A stretch of DNA of 64,000 nt. Source: JANXLS01 sp038227045 (GTDB lineage Bacteria; Planctomycetota; SZUA-567; H5-PLA8). The notes under the pieces are model-generated. The model did not search any database. It was given only the letters and a program-made list of their open reading frames with translations, and was not told the origin of the DNA. The translations under genes were made by a program, and so were the position numbers. Shown here one piece after another: positions 1 to 9,200 of this stretch. The DNA lies in contig JBBRQD010000007.1 of the NCBI GenBank assembly GCA_038227045.1, positions 1 to 64,000 on the forward strand. Reading direction: 5' to 3'. The stretch's first letter is position 1; every line of letters begins with the position of its first letter.

Positions 1-98
1 ACCAGCAAGGCGTTTCAGCCTTCCATTTTATTCGAGATGCCGTCCAAGCCTACTTCACCGGTGAAAGTGCACCGCATTTGCTTCCTGCATCAATCTAA
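1..98 (+). CDS. Possible C-terminal tail of a transposase (partial)
   Basis: The window opens inside a reading frame (codons from base 3) of 31 residues ending at a TAA at 96-98. The peptide has the pattern of an amphipathic helix (FHFIRDAVQAYF) followed by a short 'APHLLP' tail. From memory this resembles the end of some transposases (IS66-like C-termini look similar). No terminal inverted repeat is visible to the right. The call rests on a short peptide only, and a chance frame is possible. Confidence 0.3.
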   Translation, partial: QQGVSAFHFIRDAVQAYFTGESAPHLLPASI

Positions 99-164
99 TC
101 CGTAGCGTTTCTTGCCGCGTTAGCATCGTGAACGGCTACTAGATCTTTTCCAAACCGGAATGTC

Positions 165-1670
165 TTACTTACCCCAATTCTTCGGTTTCTGCGGGAAGTA
201 ACTGCAATACGGCTCGCTGGCCAGGTAGTCGCCGGTCACGCCGTAACTGCGGCTGCGCGATCCGCCGCAGACGTCGCGGAAATCGCACCAGCTGCATTTG
301 CCTTTCAGCGTCGGATAGTCGCGCAGTTGTTTCATGATCGGGCTGTCGCGGTAGATGTCCACCAGGCTCTGCTTGCGCACATCGCCAACCACCAGCGGCA
401 GAAATCCGCTCGGATACGCCATGCCGATGTGATCGATGAACACGAAGCCGTTGCCGTCGTTGACGCCTTTCGACGCGCGGCCGATGTCCAGCGACGCGTC
501 GCCGCGCGCGGTGTCCTGGCGCGTGAGGAATTCGACCGGCGCGCTGGTGCCGTCGGCACCCTTGCCTTCCGCGGAATACAATTGAGCTTCGAGTTTCGCG
601 ATGACGAACTCTGGCGCGCCGCCCACGCGCATCCGCGCGATCTTTGCCTGGAGCGCGGCCGCATCTTCACCTGTCGAACGCATCGGCGCGCCTTTCGACT
701 CCGAATCCATCTGCGTCGCGGGACCGCTTGCGGCGCCCGTTGACACATTCCGCGACCAGCCGCCCGGTTCGTAATTTCCGTCGGGAATTGCCTTCGGCAT
801 CGAATTGAGTTGAACGATGCGCGCTGCTTCGTCCAAGGTTTTTCCCTGCGCAACAAGATCCGCGATTTCAGCGCGCCGGCGCTGCACGACGACGCGGCGA
901 TAATGTTGAGCCGCCGTCGTTTTGATGTCATACGGCATCTCCTTGCTCATGTCGTATAGGAGATTGAACACTTCTTCGTGCTCGCGCGCGCTAACAATAT
1001 CGCTGCGCAGACCACGGCCCGTCGGCACGAGGAAAAAGACCGACCACAAACATATATCCAGCCGCCCAAGCAGATCGCCAATCGCGCGCACGTCCTTGAG
1101 ATTGTGTTTGCACACAGTCGTGTTGATCTGCACCGGAATATCGCAGCGCCGCGCTTCCTTGATCGATTCGACCGTCCAATCGAACGAGCCATCGACTTTG
1201 CGGAACGTGTCGTGAATCTCCTTGCATGAACCGTCGAGCGACACGGCAAGCCGCGAAAGCCCCGAATCCTTGAAGCGCTTGATCACCGTCGGCTGCATCA
1301 ACTGCGTGCCGGACGGCGTGAGCGCCACGCGCAGCCCCTTTTTGTCGCCGTATTTAATCAGATCGTAAATATCCGGCCGCTTAAGCGGATCGCCGCCAGT
1401 AATCACAAACAAGGGCTTGCCAAACTCGCGAATCTGATCGATGAGCTTGCAGCCTTCCTTAAAGGTGAGCTCCAGCGGATGGCGCATGGTGATGGCCTCC
1501 GCGCGGCAGTGCACGCACTTGAGGTCGCAGGCGCGGGTAACCTCCCAAATCACGATGAAAGGCGCGCGATTGAAATCGGCGCTGAGGAAATCGGGTTTGC
1601 CTGTGCGTTCGCCTTGGAGGGCGGGGAGGGTTGGGGCTTCGTGGGCATCAATCAATGTCGTCACGTTCAT
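165..1670 (-). CDS. Radical SAM/SPASM protein, AhbD/NirJ-like (heme synthase-like)
   Basis: A 501-residue protein. The radical SAM CxxxCxxC cluster is C48, C52, C55, inside a 'WEVTRACDLKCVHC' context. The glycine-rich 'TGGDP' strand follows, then 'SLDGS' and 'FFLVPTGRG', all typical of the AhbD/NirJ branch acting on tetrapyrroles. The C-terminal SPASM cysteines C459, C462, C468 and C489 would bind an auxiliary 4Fe-4S cluster. AhbD converts Fe-coproporphyrin to heme by oxidative decarboxylation of propionates; that role is inferred from family and from the AhbC-like neighbour. Odd: residues about 268-406 form a low-complexity insertion (Gly/Ser/Ala-rich) between the SAM barrel and the SPASM region, making the protein much longer than usual relatives. 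The start at 1670 was preferred over one 22 codons upstream because homology-like sequence begins after it; the ribosome site is weak. Confidence 0.72.
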   Translation of the reverse strand: MNVTTLIDAHEAPTLPALQGERTGKPDFLSADFNRAPFIVIWEVTRACDLKCVHCRAEAITMRHPLELTFKEGCKLIDQIREFGKPLFVITGGDPLKRPDIYDLIKYGDKKGLRVALTPSGTQLMQPTVIKRFKDSGLSRLAVSLDGSCKEIHDTFRKVDGSFDWTVESIKEARRCDIPVQINTTVCKHNLKDVRAIGDLLGRLDICLWSVFFLVPTGRGLRSDIVSAREHEEVFNLLYDMSKEMPYDIKTTAAQHYRRVVVQRRRAEIADLVAQGKTLDEAARIVQLNSMPKAIPDGNYEPGGWSRNVSTGAASGPATQMDSESKGAPMRSTGEDAAALQAKIARMRVGGAPEFVIAKLEAQLYSAEGKGADGTSAPVEFLTRQDTARGDASLDIGRASKGVNDGNGFVFIDHIGMAYPSGFLPLVVGDVRKQSLVDIYRDSPIMKQLRDYPTLKGKCSWCDFRDVCGGSRSRSYGVTGDYLASEPYCSYFPQKPKNWGK

Positions 1671-1737
1671 TTCCAAGGTTGTTGCTTTTATGTTCAATGG
1701 CGGTTTCAAGTACCGGATATCTACTGAAAACTCCAAA

Positions 1738-1779
1738 CCAGGGCTACCCTGGGCTATAGAAGTTCGCCCCTTTGGAGCT
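1738..1779. repeat. Fragment of a dispersed CCAGGG-type palindromic repeat
   Basis: A short inverted motif (CCAGGGCTACCCTGG) is followed by a TATAGAAGTTCG tail. Similar 'contains CCCTGGGCTAT' intergenic elements are common in planctomycete-like genomes (recollection). It lies between the small gene ending at 1795 and the AhbD-like gene. No second copy was found in this window. Confidence 0.35.
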
Positions 1780-1794
1780 GAAGGTGAATTACAT

Positions 1795-2004
1795 TCATCG
1801 AGGAGACGCTTTTACTCGCTCAAAGATTTCGTCCACACTTTGGCCCTTATAAAGTTTGCGGGCGACTTTGACATAATCCGTCTTTCTGCGCAGGACCAAG
1901 CCCATGAACGCGTGCGCAATAACCGGCCCCAATACTTTATGCAATGCTTTGACGCCTTCGTCAAAAAGCTCAAGATCATTGCTTGGCTGTTTTCGCTTCA
2001 TCAT
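1795..2004 (-). CDS. Small partner protein of a PIN-domain gene (antitoxin-like)
   Basis: A 69-residue protein. Its core (an 'ALHKVLGPVIAHAF' helix, then a 'DYVKVARKLYKG' segment, then 'SVDEIFERV') resembles short proteins that commonly sit beside PIN-domain ribonuclease genes in other bacteria, where an Asp-Tyr motif is followed by a 'T/S-x-DEI' tail. It overlaps by 29 bases the end of the PIN reading frame once that frame's shift is corrected, so the two were probably translationally coupled. A role as antitoxin is inferred from pairing only. A second ATG directly after the first (2001) is an alternative start. Confidence 0.5.
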   Translation of the reverse strand: MMKRKQPSNDLELFDEGVKALHKVLGPVIAHAFMGLVLRRKTDYVKVARKLYKGQSVDEIFERVKASPR

Positions 2005-2442
2005 GCGATTCTCCTGATATGTATCCTACCGGGTTCATCACCGCAAAAGGAAGTTTAATCGACCTTGCCCGTCGAATGAGCGTATCATACAAGTCAGGAA
2101 AACTTGCGCTTTGGCCGCAAACGCACAAGCCAAGTGAATGGCATCCTTCCCGTCTATTCTATTGAACGATTCAAACTTTTTTACTCGAACATGAATTTCG
2201 CTTGTCGGTGCAATTCGTACTTCGCAAAGCGCCGCCAAATTCATGACGTCCTCACGGCTTTCCGGAAACGGGCACAGCGCATTTTCATCGTCATGCATAA
2301 AGGACCAAACGAGGGTCACTTTCGACAATAAGGCTCGCATGAAAATTTCTTTGCAAGCCAACGCTTCAATTTGGATACGCGTCGGCGTCGGATCATCGAA
2401 ACTGCGCTGATAGCAGTTGTAATCCAAGTAGAGCAGCTTCAT
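1976..2442 (-). pseudogene. PIN-domain (VapC-like) protein, frameshifted near its end
   Basis: The open frame from 2442 codes 134 residues: an N-terminal 'LYLDYNCYQRSFDD' with the first PIN acidic residue, and 'DGKDAIHLACAFA' carrying later acidic residues, as in PIN ribonucleases. It stops at 2038. The usual C-terminal part ('CDDTLIRRA ... MNPVGYI') is present in the next frame and reads to a stop at 1976. The break lies at about 2088-2089, where one base seems missing after the TGT codon. Its ATG overlaps the ahbC-like stop by four bases, so it is coupled to that gene. Either a real inactivating deletion or a sequencing error explains the shift. Toxin activity is inferred from the family. 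Confidence 0.65.
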
Positions 2443-3992
2443 TGCCCCGCCGCCCCGCTCAACTGCAACTGCTCCAGCGTCGGATTAATCCCCTTCGCAT
2501 TCTCCGCGTCAATCAACGCTTGCGGCCGCAGCGCGTCCACTTCCGCCAGGCGCTTCGGGTCGGCTTTTGTGAACTCGTCGCTGACGATCTTTGCCGCTTG
2601 CACCGCGCCCACTTCTTTTGCCTTCAGCAGATAATCTTGCGAGACCGATTTCGGGATTGCGGCCAGGCAGCCGACTGCGTCCGCGGCCAGCGCCAGCGGC
2701 ACGTTGTAATTCTGCTTCGCGTAGAATTCGGCCTTCTGCTTCAGCTCGACCGTTTCCGTTTCGATCTTTGGATCGTGGCTGTGGTACTCGCCTTTTGCAT
2801 CCTTATAGACGTTGATTTCGTCGTCGGTCAGGTAACAGGCCGGATCGCTTTCCCACAGATCGCCAGTGGCGTAACGCGCGCGGGCGCGGAAATTGCCGTT
2901 GCAGATTTCGAAGAACTGGCACTTGCCGCAACGGCCCTTGATCAACGGTTTGCGGTACTTGTACGCGGCGATCGTTTCGTCGCTGATTCCGTCCCAAATC
3001 TGGCGGAACGTTTTCTGCCTGACGTTGCCCCAACTGTAATCCCAACTGAATTGATCGGCGTGTACGTTGCCCAGATTGTCCACGTCGCCGAAGCCGATGC
3101 CGGAACGGTTGCCGCCCTGTTTAAGCAACAGGCTGTAAATGTCGTTCGCGAGTTTGTGCTGGCCGCGTTCGCGAAGCTTGATGATCAGGTACGGGCCGTC
3201 GCAATGGTTGTCGATTGTCAGGAGATCTTTTTCCATGCCGTGGTTGTGGAAATACAGCGCGCGGTCAATGATCTGATCGACAACCATGCGGCTGAACTTG
3301 CGCTCCACGTCGTCGCCCATGATGTCGCTGCCGCGCCCGGAATACACGAGATGGTACACGCACATGCGCGGCAGATTTTTCTGCTCTAGGAAATCGAAGA
3401 CCTTCGGCAGATCTTGAATGTTGTGCTGCGTGACCGTGAAGCGCAATGAGACTTTCACGCCTTCGGCCAGACAGTTGTCTACGCCTTTGACCATCGCGTC
3501 GAATGCGCCCACTTTGCCGCGGAATTTGTCGTTGGTGTCGCCGTAGCCGTCCATCGAAATGCCTGCGTAGCCGAGTCCCGCTTTCTTCATGTTCTGCGCG
3601 ACCTGGCGCGAAATCAGCGTGCCGTTGGTCGACAGTGTCGGGCGCACGCCGATTTTGCGCGCGTAGGCCATCAGTTCGAAGACGCGTTTGCGCATCAGCG
3701 GTTCGCCGCCGGAAAAGAGCAGGATCGGCACGCCGTATTCGGCCATGTCGTCGAGCATCTTCAGGGCTTCTTCGTGATTCAATTCGCCGTTGTAGGCTTT
3801 GGTTTCGCTGTCGGAATAGCAGTGCACGCAACGGAGATTGCAGGTGCGGGTGGTGTTCCATGTCATCACCGGCTTGTAATCGCTGGTGAAACTGAGCATG
3901 AAGGGCGGCAACCCTTTGCGCACTTTCAAATCCGGGCCGACATCTTCGGGGGTCACATAACCATTGATGAATTTGCTGATGCGAACGGGCAT
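2439..3992 (-). CDS. ahbC: 12,18-didecarboxysiroheme deacetylase-like radical SAM/SPASM protein (AhbC)
   Basis: A 517-residue protein. The radical SAM cysteines are C51, C55, C58 ('TCNLRCVHC'), followed by 'LLFSGGEP', 'STNGT', 'YHLVYSGRGS', 'DNHCDGPY', 'HADQF' and 'GNVR'. These are hallmark stretches of AhbC, which removes acetate side chains from didecarboxysiroheme to give Fe-coproporphyrin in the alternative heme pathway. SPASM cysteines are C355, C358, C364 and C386 ('CNGNFRARA', 'DPACYLTDDE'). The start at 3992 has a strong AAAGGAG nine bases upstream; a longer frame to 4061 would only translate a repeat. Odd: residues about 391-517 form a charged, helical C-terminal extension absent from the roughly 390-residue relatives I recall. 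First gene of a likely operon with the PIN pair and the AhbD-like gene. Confidence 0.8.
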   Translation of the reverse strand: MPVRISKFINGYVTPEDVGPDLKVRKGLPPFMLSFTSDYKPVMTWNTTRTCNLRCVHCYSDSETKAYNGELNHEEALKMLDDMAEYGVPILLFSGGEPLMRKRVFELMAYARKIGVRPTLSTNGTLISRQVAQNMKKAGLGYAGISMDGYGDTNDKFRGKVGAFDAMVKGVDNCLAEGVKVSLRFTVTQHNIQDLPKVFDFLEQKNLPRMCVYHLVYSGRGSDIMGDDVERKFSRMVVDQIIDRALYFHNHGMEKDLLTIDNHCDGPYLIIKLRERGQHKLANDIYSLLLKQGGNRSGIGFGDVDNLGNVHADQFSWDYSWGNVRQKTFRQIWDGISDETIAAYKYRKPLIKGRCGKCQFFEICNGNFRARARYATGDLWESDPACYLTDDEINVYKDAKGEYHSHDPKIETETVELKQKAEFYAKQNYNVPLALAADAVGCLAAIPKSVSQDYLLKAKEVGAVQAAKIVSDEFTKADPKRLAEVDALRPQALIDAENAKGINPTLEQLQLSGAAGQ

Positions 3993-4013
3993 GGCGGGAA
4001 CTCCTTTTCTGGG

Positions 4014-4037
4014 CAGGCTGGAAGCCCGCACCACAAT
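4014..4037. repeat. GGCTGGAAGCCCGC-type dispersed repeat fragment
   Basis: The words 'caggctggaagcccgcaccacaat' recur in related form at 20641-20686 (both orientations of the arm), 16445-16465 and about 33694-33714. It lies directly upstream of the ahbC ribosome site. Confidence 0.5.
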
Positions 4038-4156
4038 TATGGTTCCGCGTGCTGTACCCACATCCTTGGGGCCTCGGTCGCGCGGAGTCTGGAGAAGTAT
4101 TTATAAGCGAGGACGGACAAAAATGATATCGAAATTCGGCAGAGTCTTCATTGTCG

Positions 4157-4235
4157 CCAGAGCCGCGCACATTAGTAAGCGGCTTTTTCTTGCGCGAAGA
4201 GATTCTTGGCCGCTTACTTACGTGCGCGGCTCTGG
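4157..4235. repeat. REP-like palindrome, family A (copy 1)
   Basis: Terminal inverted arms of about 27 bases begin CCAGAGCCGCGCAC and end GTGCGCGGCTCTGG, with an internal AGTAAGCGGC/GCCGCTTACT match and a short spacer. Three more copies occur at 17251, 18564 and 29814. It sits between the divergently read ahbC promoter side and the end of the PKD protein gene. Single-stranded it would fold to a long hairpin, so it could also act as a terminator. Confidence 0.8.
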
Positions 4236-4246
4236 AGTGGCGGAAT

Positions 4247-5971
4247 TCATTTCGCGCTGCGGCCTGAAATCGTGCCGAAGGCGGAGTTGCTGGATGGCGC
4301 GTAGTCGACTTGAGCCAGCGTGGTATACGTTTGCCCGGCGATCAACATTTCTACTTGAATGAAGCGGGCGACTTTGGACTGGCCGGCTTCGTCGGCGCGC
4401 ACTGAGACGGAGATGCCTTCGGAATCAAAACCGAGAATATCCAAATCCGCAAAATTCATGGTGATGCTGACCTTGGCGATTTCGCCGCCCACTGCGATGC
4501 CGCTGGGCAGTCTCGGCGGCGTGAGCCGGAAGCGGGTGATCCGGCTCAAAGAGGTTGGAACGACGAGCTTGGCTTTGGAATCCAGGTGCACCGTATCGAT
4601 GACGTTGCCCATGCTGATATTGATGTCGTTGCCCGCCGGATCCTTGGGGTTGTAGCCTGCAGGAAGCGGCAACGTGCCTTTGAACAAAACGCGGTCCGTA
4701 TTCGACGAACTGAAGAGAAACTTGCCGGTTGTGGAGGTCAATGTGATCGCCTGGTCGCTGGAGCTATCGCGCGGGGCCACATGCTCCCCGCCCTCCGCGG
4801 CCACTTCGAAGGCAGGCGATGACCCGATGTCCGCCGCGCTGATGGTAATGGTCTTGCGCACGGTGCCGATCGGATTGTTGTCGATGTCGAGCGCCACGGA
4901 TTCGGCGATGTAGATGCCCGGCAGAGTGAACACGAATGTAGCGGTTAAGCCCATTTGTACCGCGGGAAGGGTCCCGGCAGCGCCGACAGCAGGTTTGCCG
5001 CCCATATCCAAAAACGTGGTTTGCGCATTTACCGCTCCAGGAATGTTGTCGATGCCCAGTTGCAACGTAACGCCTCCGCCGCCCGTTTTGACCAGACGCG
5101 AGACGCCACCTTTTCTAGAATTCACGACGAAGCCTGGACCGACGAGGATGAACAAACGAGTCGCGGCGATTTCGTTATCCGCGACTAGCAGCACGCGCGC
5201 GACGTACACGCCGTCGGTGTCATACGCGTGCGGAATGCCTTCTTGCAGCATTTTCTGCAACTTGACGCCGCTGACGCGAATGGGGGTGCTCATATCCCCG
5301 AAATGCACGTGCCCGGTGATTTTGCCCGTGAGAGCGGCCAGCGACACGGTGCCCTTGATCGTCACCGTCTGGTTGGCCAGAGTCGGATTGGGCGTCGCTT
5401 TGATCGTGGTGATGTGCACGACCGGTTTGAAGGGATCCTTGGGCACTTTGATCACGCCCAGAAAAGCTTTGCCCGCGTTGTTCGCGACGGCGTCGTACTC
5501 ACCGGTCAGCGTGTCAGAAAAGGCCACGCTGTTTATGGTCAGGGACACATCCATCGAAATCGCGACATGGCTGACGGTTTGATTGACAAATCCAAGCGGG
5601 GCAAACGTCGTGGCCAAATTGGGATCGGACGCGTTGAGTCTGACATCGTATCCCGCGCCGTTGTCGTTCAATTCGAAGAAATCGGGGGTGCGAATAGCCA
5701 CACCGTTGGCATTCAAGATGTAATTCCGCTGGAAACCACCCAAGTTGACATTGACGCTCAGTCCGGCAAGAGTCAAATTCGGAATGACCGGCAACACGCC
5801 GACGAAGAGCACATTACTCTGTTGCGGATCGGCGAAATCAACGCGCACCTTCACTCCATCGGCCGTCAATGTAGCGGCGGATGCAGAAGGCTGAACTATG
5901 CAACATGCCGCGAGAATTAACAGCGGGAGAGAGCGGAATGCGGCCTTGGCGCGACGAAACACTGAGTCCAT
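4247..5971 (-). CDS. Exported PKD-like protein of unknown function
   Basis: A 574-residue protein. The N-terminus has basic residues then a hydrophobic stretch ending 'PSASAA', a signal peptide; an internal 'LAAC' could alternatively be a lipobox. The middle (about residues 190-285) has an immunoglobulin-like/PKD pattern with 'VHFGDMSTP' and a 'HAYDTDGVYVARV' strand. The last about 175 residues are homologous to the C-terminus of the divergent kelch protein, both ending 'SAFGTISGRSAK'. The start at 5971 has GGAGG seven bases upstream; 38 further codons upstream are open but unlikely. It shares an upstream region with the kelch gene, so the two may be co-regulated. Function not recognised; likely cell-surface or secreted. 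Confidence 0.7.
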   Translation of the reverse strand: MDSVFRRAKAAFRSLPLLILAACCIVQPSASAATLTADGVKVRVDFADPQQSNVLFVGVLPVIPNLTLAGLSVNVNLGGFQRNYILNANGVAIRTPDFFELNDNGAGYDVRLNASDPNLATTFAPLGFVNQTVSHVAISMDVSLTINSVAFSDTLTGEYDAVANNAGKAFLGVIKVPKDPFKPVVHITTIKATPNPTLANQTVTIKGTVSLAALTGKITGHVHFGDMSTPIRVSGVKLQKMLQEGIPHAYDTDGVYVARVLLVADNEIAATRLFILVGPGFVVNSRKGGVSRLVKTGGGGVTLQLGIDNIPGAVNAQTTFLDMGGKPAVGAAGTLPAVQMGLTATFVFTLPGIYIAESVALDIDNNPIGTVRKTITISAADIGSSPAFEVAAEGGEHVAPRDSSSDQAITLTSTTGKFLFSSSNTDRVLFKGTLPLPAGYNPKDPAGNDINISMGNVIDTVHLDSKAKLVVPTSLSRITRFRLTPPRLPSGIAVGGEIAKVSITMNFADLDILGFDSEGISVSVRADEAGQSKVARFIQVEMLIAGQTYTTLAQVDYAPSSNSAFGTISGRSAK

Positions 5972-6218
5972 TATGCCTCCATTTGAAAAAAGGGCGGGCT
6001 TGATAACCCGCTCGAATACTCGTTTGTGTTTATTGCAAAGCCGAGGTTTGCCGCATTTCAAAACATTACCTGATGTGACAAACAAGTCAACGAACTGGAA
6101 ATTTCAGTAATGCCATCGCCATTCGTTCGTCACTATGTGGCTAGAATTTTAAGATGATCGTCGTTTTCTTTTTTAAAATCGTGCGTTAAAGTTCGAACCG
6201 GTTCACGGAGAAGTGCTA

Positions 6219-9200
6219 ATGCGAATTATACTGGGCGTATTTTTGTGTCTCGGGGTGTGCTGTGCTGGGAATTCCTGGGCGGCGAGTTTTGCGGACGCTG
6301 CACCGCTGGGGACCGCGCGCTACTTGCACACCGCCACGCTGCTGTCCAGCGGCAGAGTGCTCGTCACGGGGGGAACTTCAGATGGCACGACCTTTTTGAG
6401 CAGCGCGGAAGTCTACGATCCGGCCAGCAATACCTGGAGCGCGGCCGGAACTCTTAGTGCCGCGCGTGGCTATCATACGGCGACGCTGCTGCCCAATGGC
6501 AAAGTGCTTATCACGGGAGGCTACGATAACATTGCTGATTTGAGCAACGTGGACATTTACGATCCAGCGACCAACTCGTGCAGCGCGGGACCAAGTCTCG
6601 CCGCTGCTCGCGGTGGTCATACGGCGACCCTGCTGCCCACCGGCAAAGTGCTGGTCGCCGGGGGACACGACCCCAGCGTATTGAACAGCGCGGAATTGTA
6701 CGATCCGGCGATCAACATGTGGGGGACGGCGGCAAGCTTTAGCACCGCACGGGTATTTCACACGGCGACGCTGTTGTCCAACGGCAAAGTGCTCATTTCA
6801 GGTGGATTCGATGGCACCGGTTCATCGGGCACCGCGGAAGTGTACAACCCAGCAAATAACACGTGGGGCCCGGCGGGAGGCCTCGGCACCGCCCGCGAAT
6901 CACACACGGCGATGCTGTTGCCCTCCGGAAATGTGCTGGCCATCGGCGGTGACAATGGCGGTCCAACAACAAGTGTTGAAGTGTTCTCATCAAATGTTTG
7001 GACCAATGCCGCCAGCCTGCCATTGGGCATCAGGAATTTCACCGCCACCCTCCTTCCCGACGGCACCGTGTTTACCAACGGCGGATACGACGGAAGTTTC
7101 GCAACATCGACCGCTTCACTGTACAATCCGGTCGGAAATTCGTGGTCGCCCTCGGGAAACATGACCAGCGTGCGCCGTTATCACACGTCCACCTTGCTGC
7201 CGAGCGGTTTGGTGTTGATTGTTGGGGGTGACGATGGCAGTGGCACGGCGATAAACGGCGTGGAGATTTTCGATCCCAAGGCTGGGGGAGCGTGGACCGC
7301 TGGGGGAAACCTTGGCGCCGCGCGTGCCGCTCATACTGCGACGCTGCTGGCTAGCGGCAAAGTGCTCGTTGCAGGGGGATTCAATCCAAGCTATTTGAAC
7401 AGCGCAGAAGTGTACGATCCGGCGCTCAACACCTGGAGCGCCGCGGGCAGCCTCAGTGCTGCGCGCGATTCTCACACGGCGACGCTGCTGCCCAGCGGCA
7501 AAGTGCTCGTCGCAGGAGGATACGATGGAAGCTCCTCTATAAGTGGCGCGGAAGTGTATGATCCGGCGCTCAACACCTGGAGTGTGGCGGGAAGCCTTGG
7601 TGCCGCCCGTCATTCTCACACGGCGACGCTGTTGCCCAACGGCAAAGTGCTCGTCGCGGGGGGGTACAATGGTGGCATTTTGAGCAGCGCGGAAGTGTAC
7701 GATCCGGCGCTCAACACATGGAGCGCGGCAGGAAGCCTCGGCACCCCGCGCGAAAATCATACGGCTACGCTGCTGCCCAGTGGCAAAGTGCTCGTCGCGG
7801 GAGGAGACTCTTTGACCAGCGCGGAATTGTACGATCCGGCGCTCAACACGTGGAGCGCGGCGGGAAGCCTCAACAGCGCTCGCGGCTTTCACACTGCGAC
7901 ACTGTTGCCCAACGGCAACGTCCTCGTAGCGGGGGGGTTTTACAGTGGCAGCTATTTGAGCAGCGCTGAAGTGTACAATCCTGTAAATAACATGTGGACC
8001 CTGGCGGCAAGCCTCAGCGGCCCGCGTGATCGTCACACGGCGATGCTGCTGCCCAGCGGCAAAGTGCTTGTCGCAGGGGGATACTACAGTAGCTCCTCTG
8101 TAAATAGCGCGGAAGTGTACGATCCGGTGCCCAACACGTGGATCGCGGTGGGAAGCCTCAATACCGCCCGCGAGTATTTCACGGCGACGCTGCTGGCCAA
8201 CGGCAAGGTGCTCGCCGCGGCGGGGATCAATGCCGGCGCAGTGAACAGCTCGGAACTGTTCGATACCGGCCTGGGTTTTATGCCTGCCTGGCAGCCCAAC
8301 ATATCCTCCACGAATTCGCCGTTGTCGATCGGGATCGATCAACTCGTCTTGGGCGGTGGCGGGTTTACGGGCATCTCTGAGGCTTCTGGCGGAAGCAGTA
8401 ACAATTCCGCAACCAATTACCCCATCGTCCAGCTACGAAGCCTCGGCAACGATCAAACGGTATTCCTGCCTTCCCCCTCGTGGTCAAACATAGCGTTTAT
8501 ATCGGCGAACATTCCTCCGTTCCCTGAAGGCTGGGCTATGGTCACGGTATTCACAAACGGGATTCCCAGCAAATCCACGTTTACTCGAATTAAGGCGACA
8601 AACGCTCCTCCAGTCATCAACTCTTTCGTCTCGCAATCAAACCCGGGACTCAACAACACCCCCATTTCATTCCTGTTGGTCGCCACCGATCCCGATACCT
8701 CGAATTTGATGTACGACATCAATTTCGGCGACGGCAGCCCAACGTCCTTCGGCATGATGCTTTCGGGTGCAACCACGACGGTCGTTCACACGTTCACGGC
8801 CGGGGGCAGTTACAGTGTAACGGCCAGCGCCAGCGATGGACAAACTACGGTTTCGACCAATTTAATGCAGGTGACAACCGCTCCTCCAGTCATCCTCTCG
8901 TTCGCCTCGCAGCAAACGCCGGCATTGCTCGGAACCGTCGTTACGTACCTGTTGACCGCCGTCGATACTGATTCCGCAAGTTTGATGTATGGTATTGATT
9001 TCGGCGATGGCAGCGCGCCATCGAACGGCACGATGGCCCCTGGAGCGACGGTAACCGTCATGCACACGTTCTCCGTCGCGGGGAGTTTCACTGTAACGGC
9101 TAGTGTCAGTGACGGGCAATCGACCGTTTCGGCGTCCACGCCGCAGGATATTCCCGCGCCCGATTCGGGCGGCGAAGGGATCACGAACGTATCGGACGGC

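Noticed and set aside
6300..8265. Possible CRISPR-like array
   Set aside because: The regular units are about 145 bases, are coding and in frame, and carry kelch motifs; there are no short direct repeats with unique spacers.
7116..8342. 408-codon minus-strand frame opposite the kelch repeats
   Set aside because: Reflects the repeat structure read backwards; no ribosome site and no recognisable domain.
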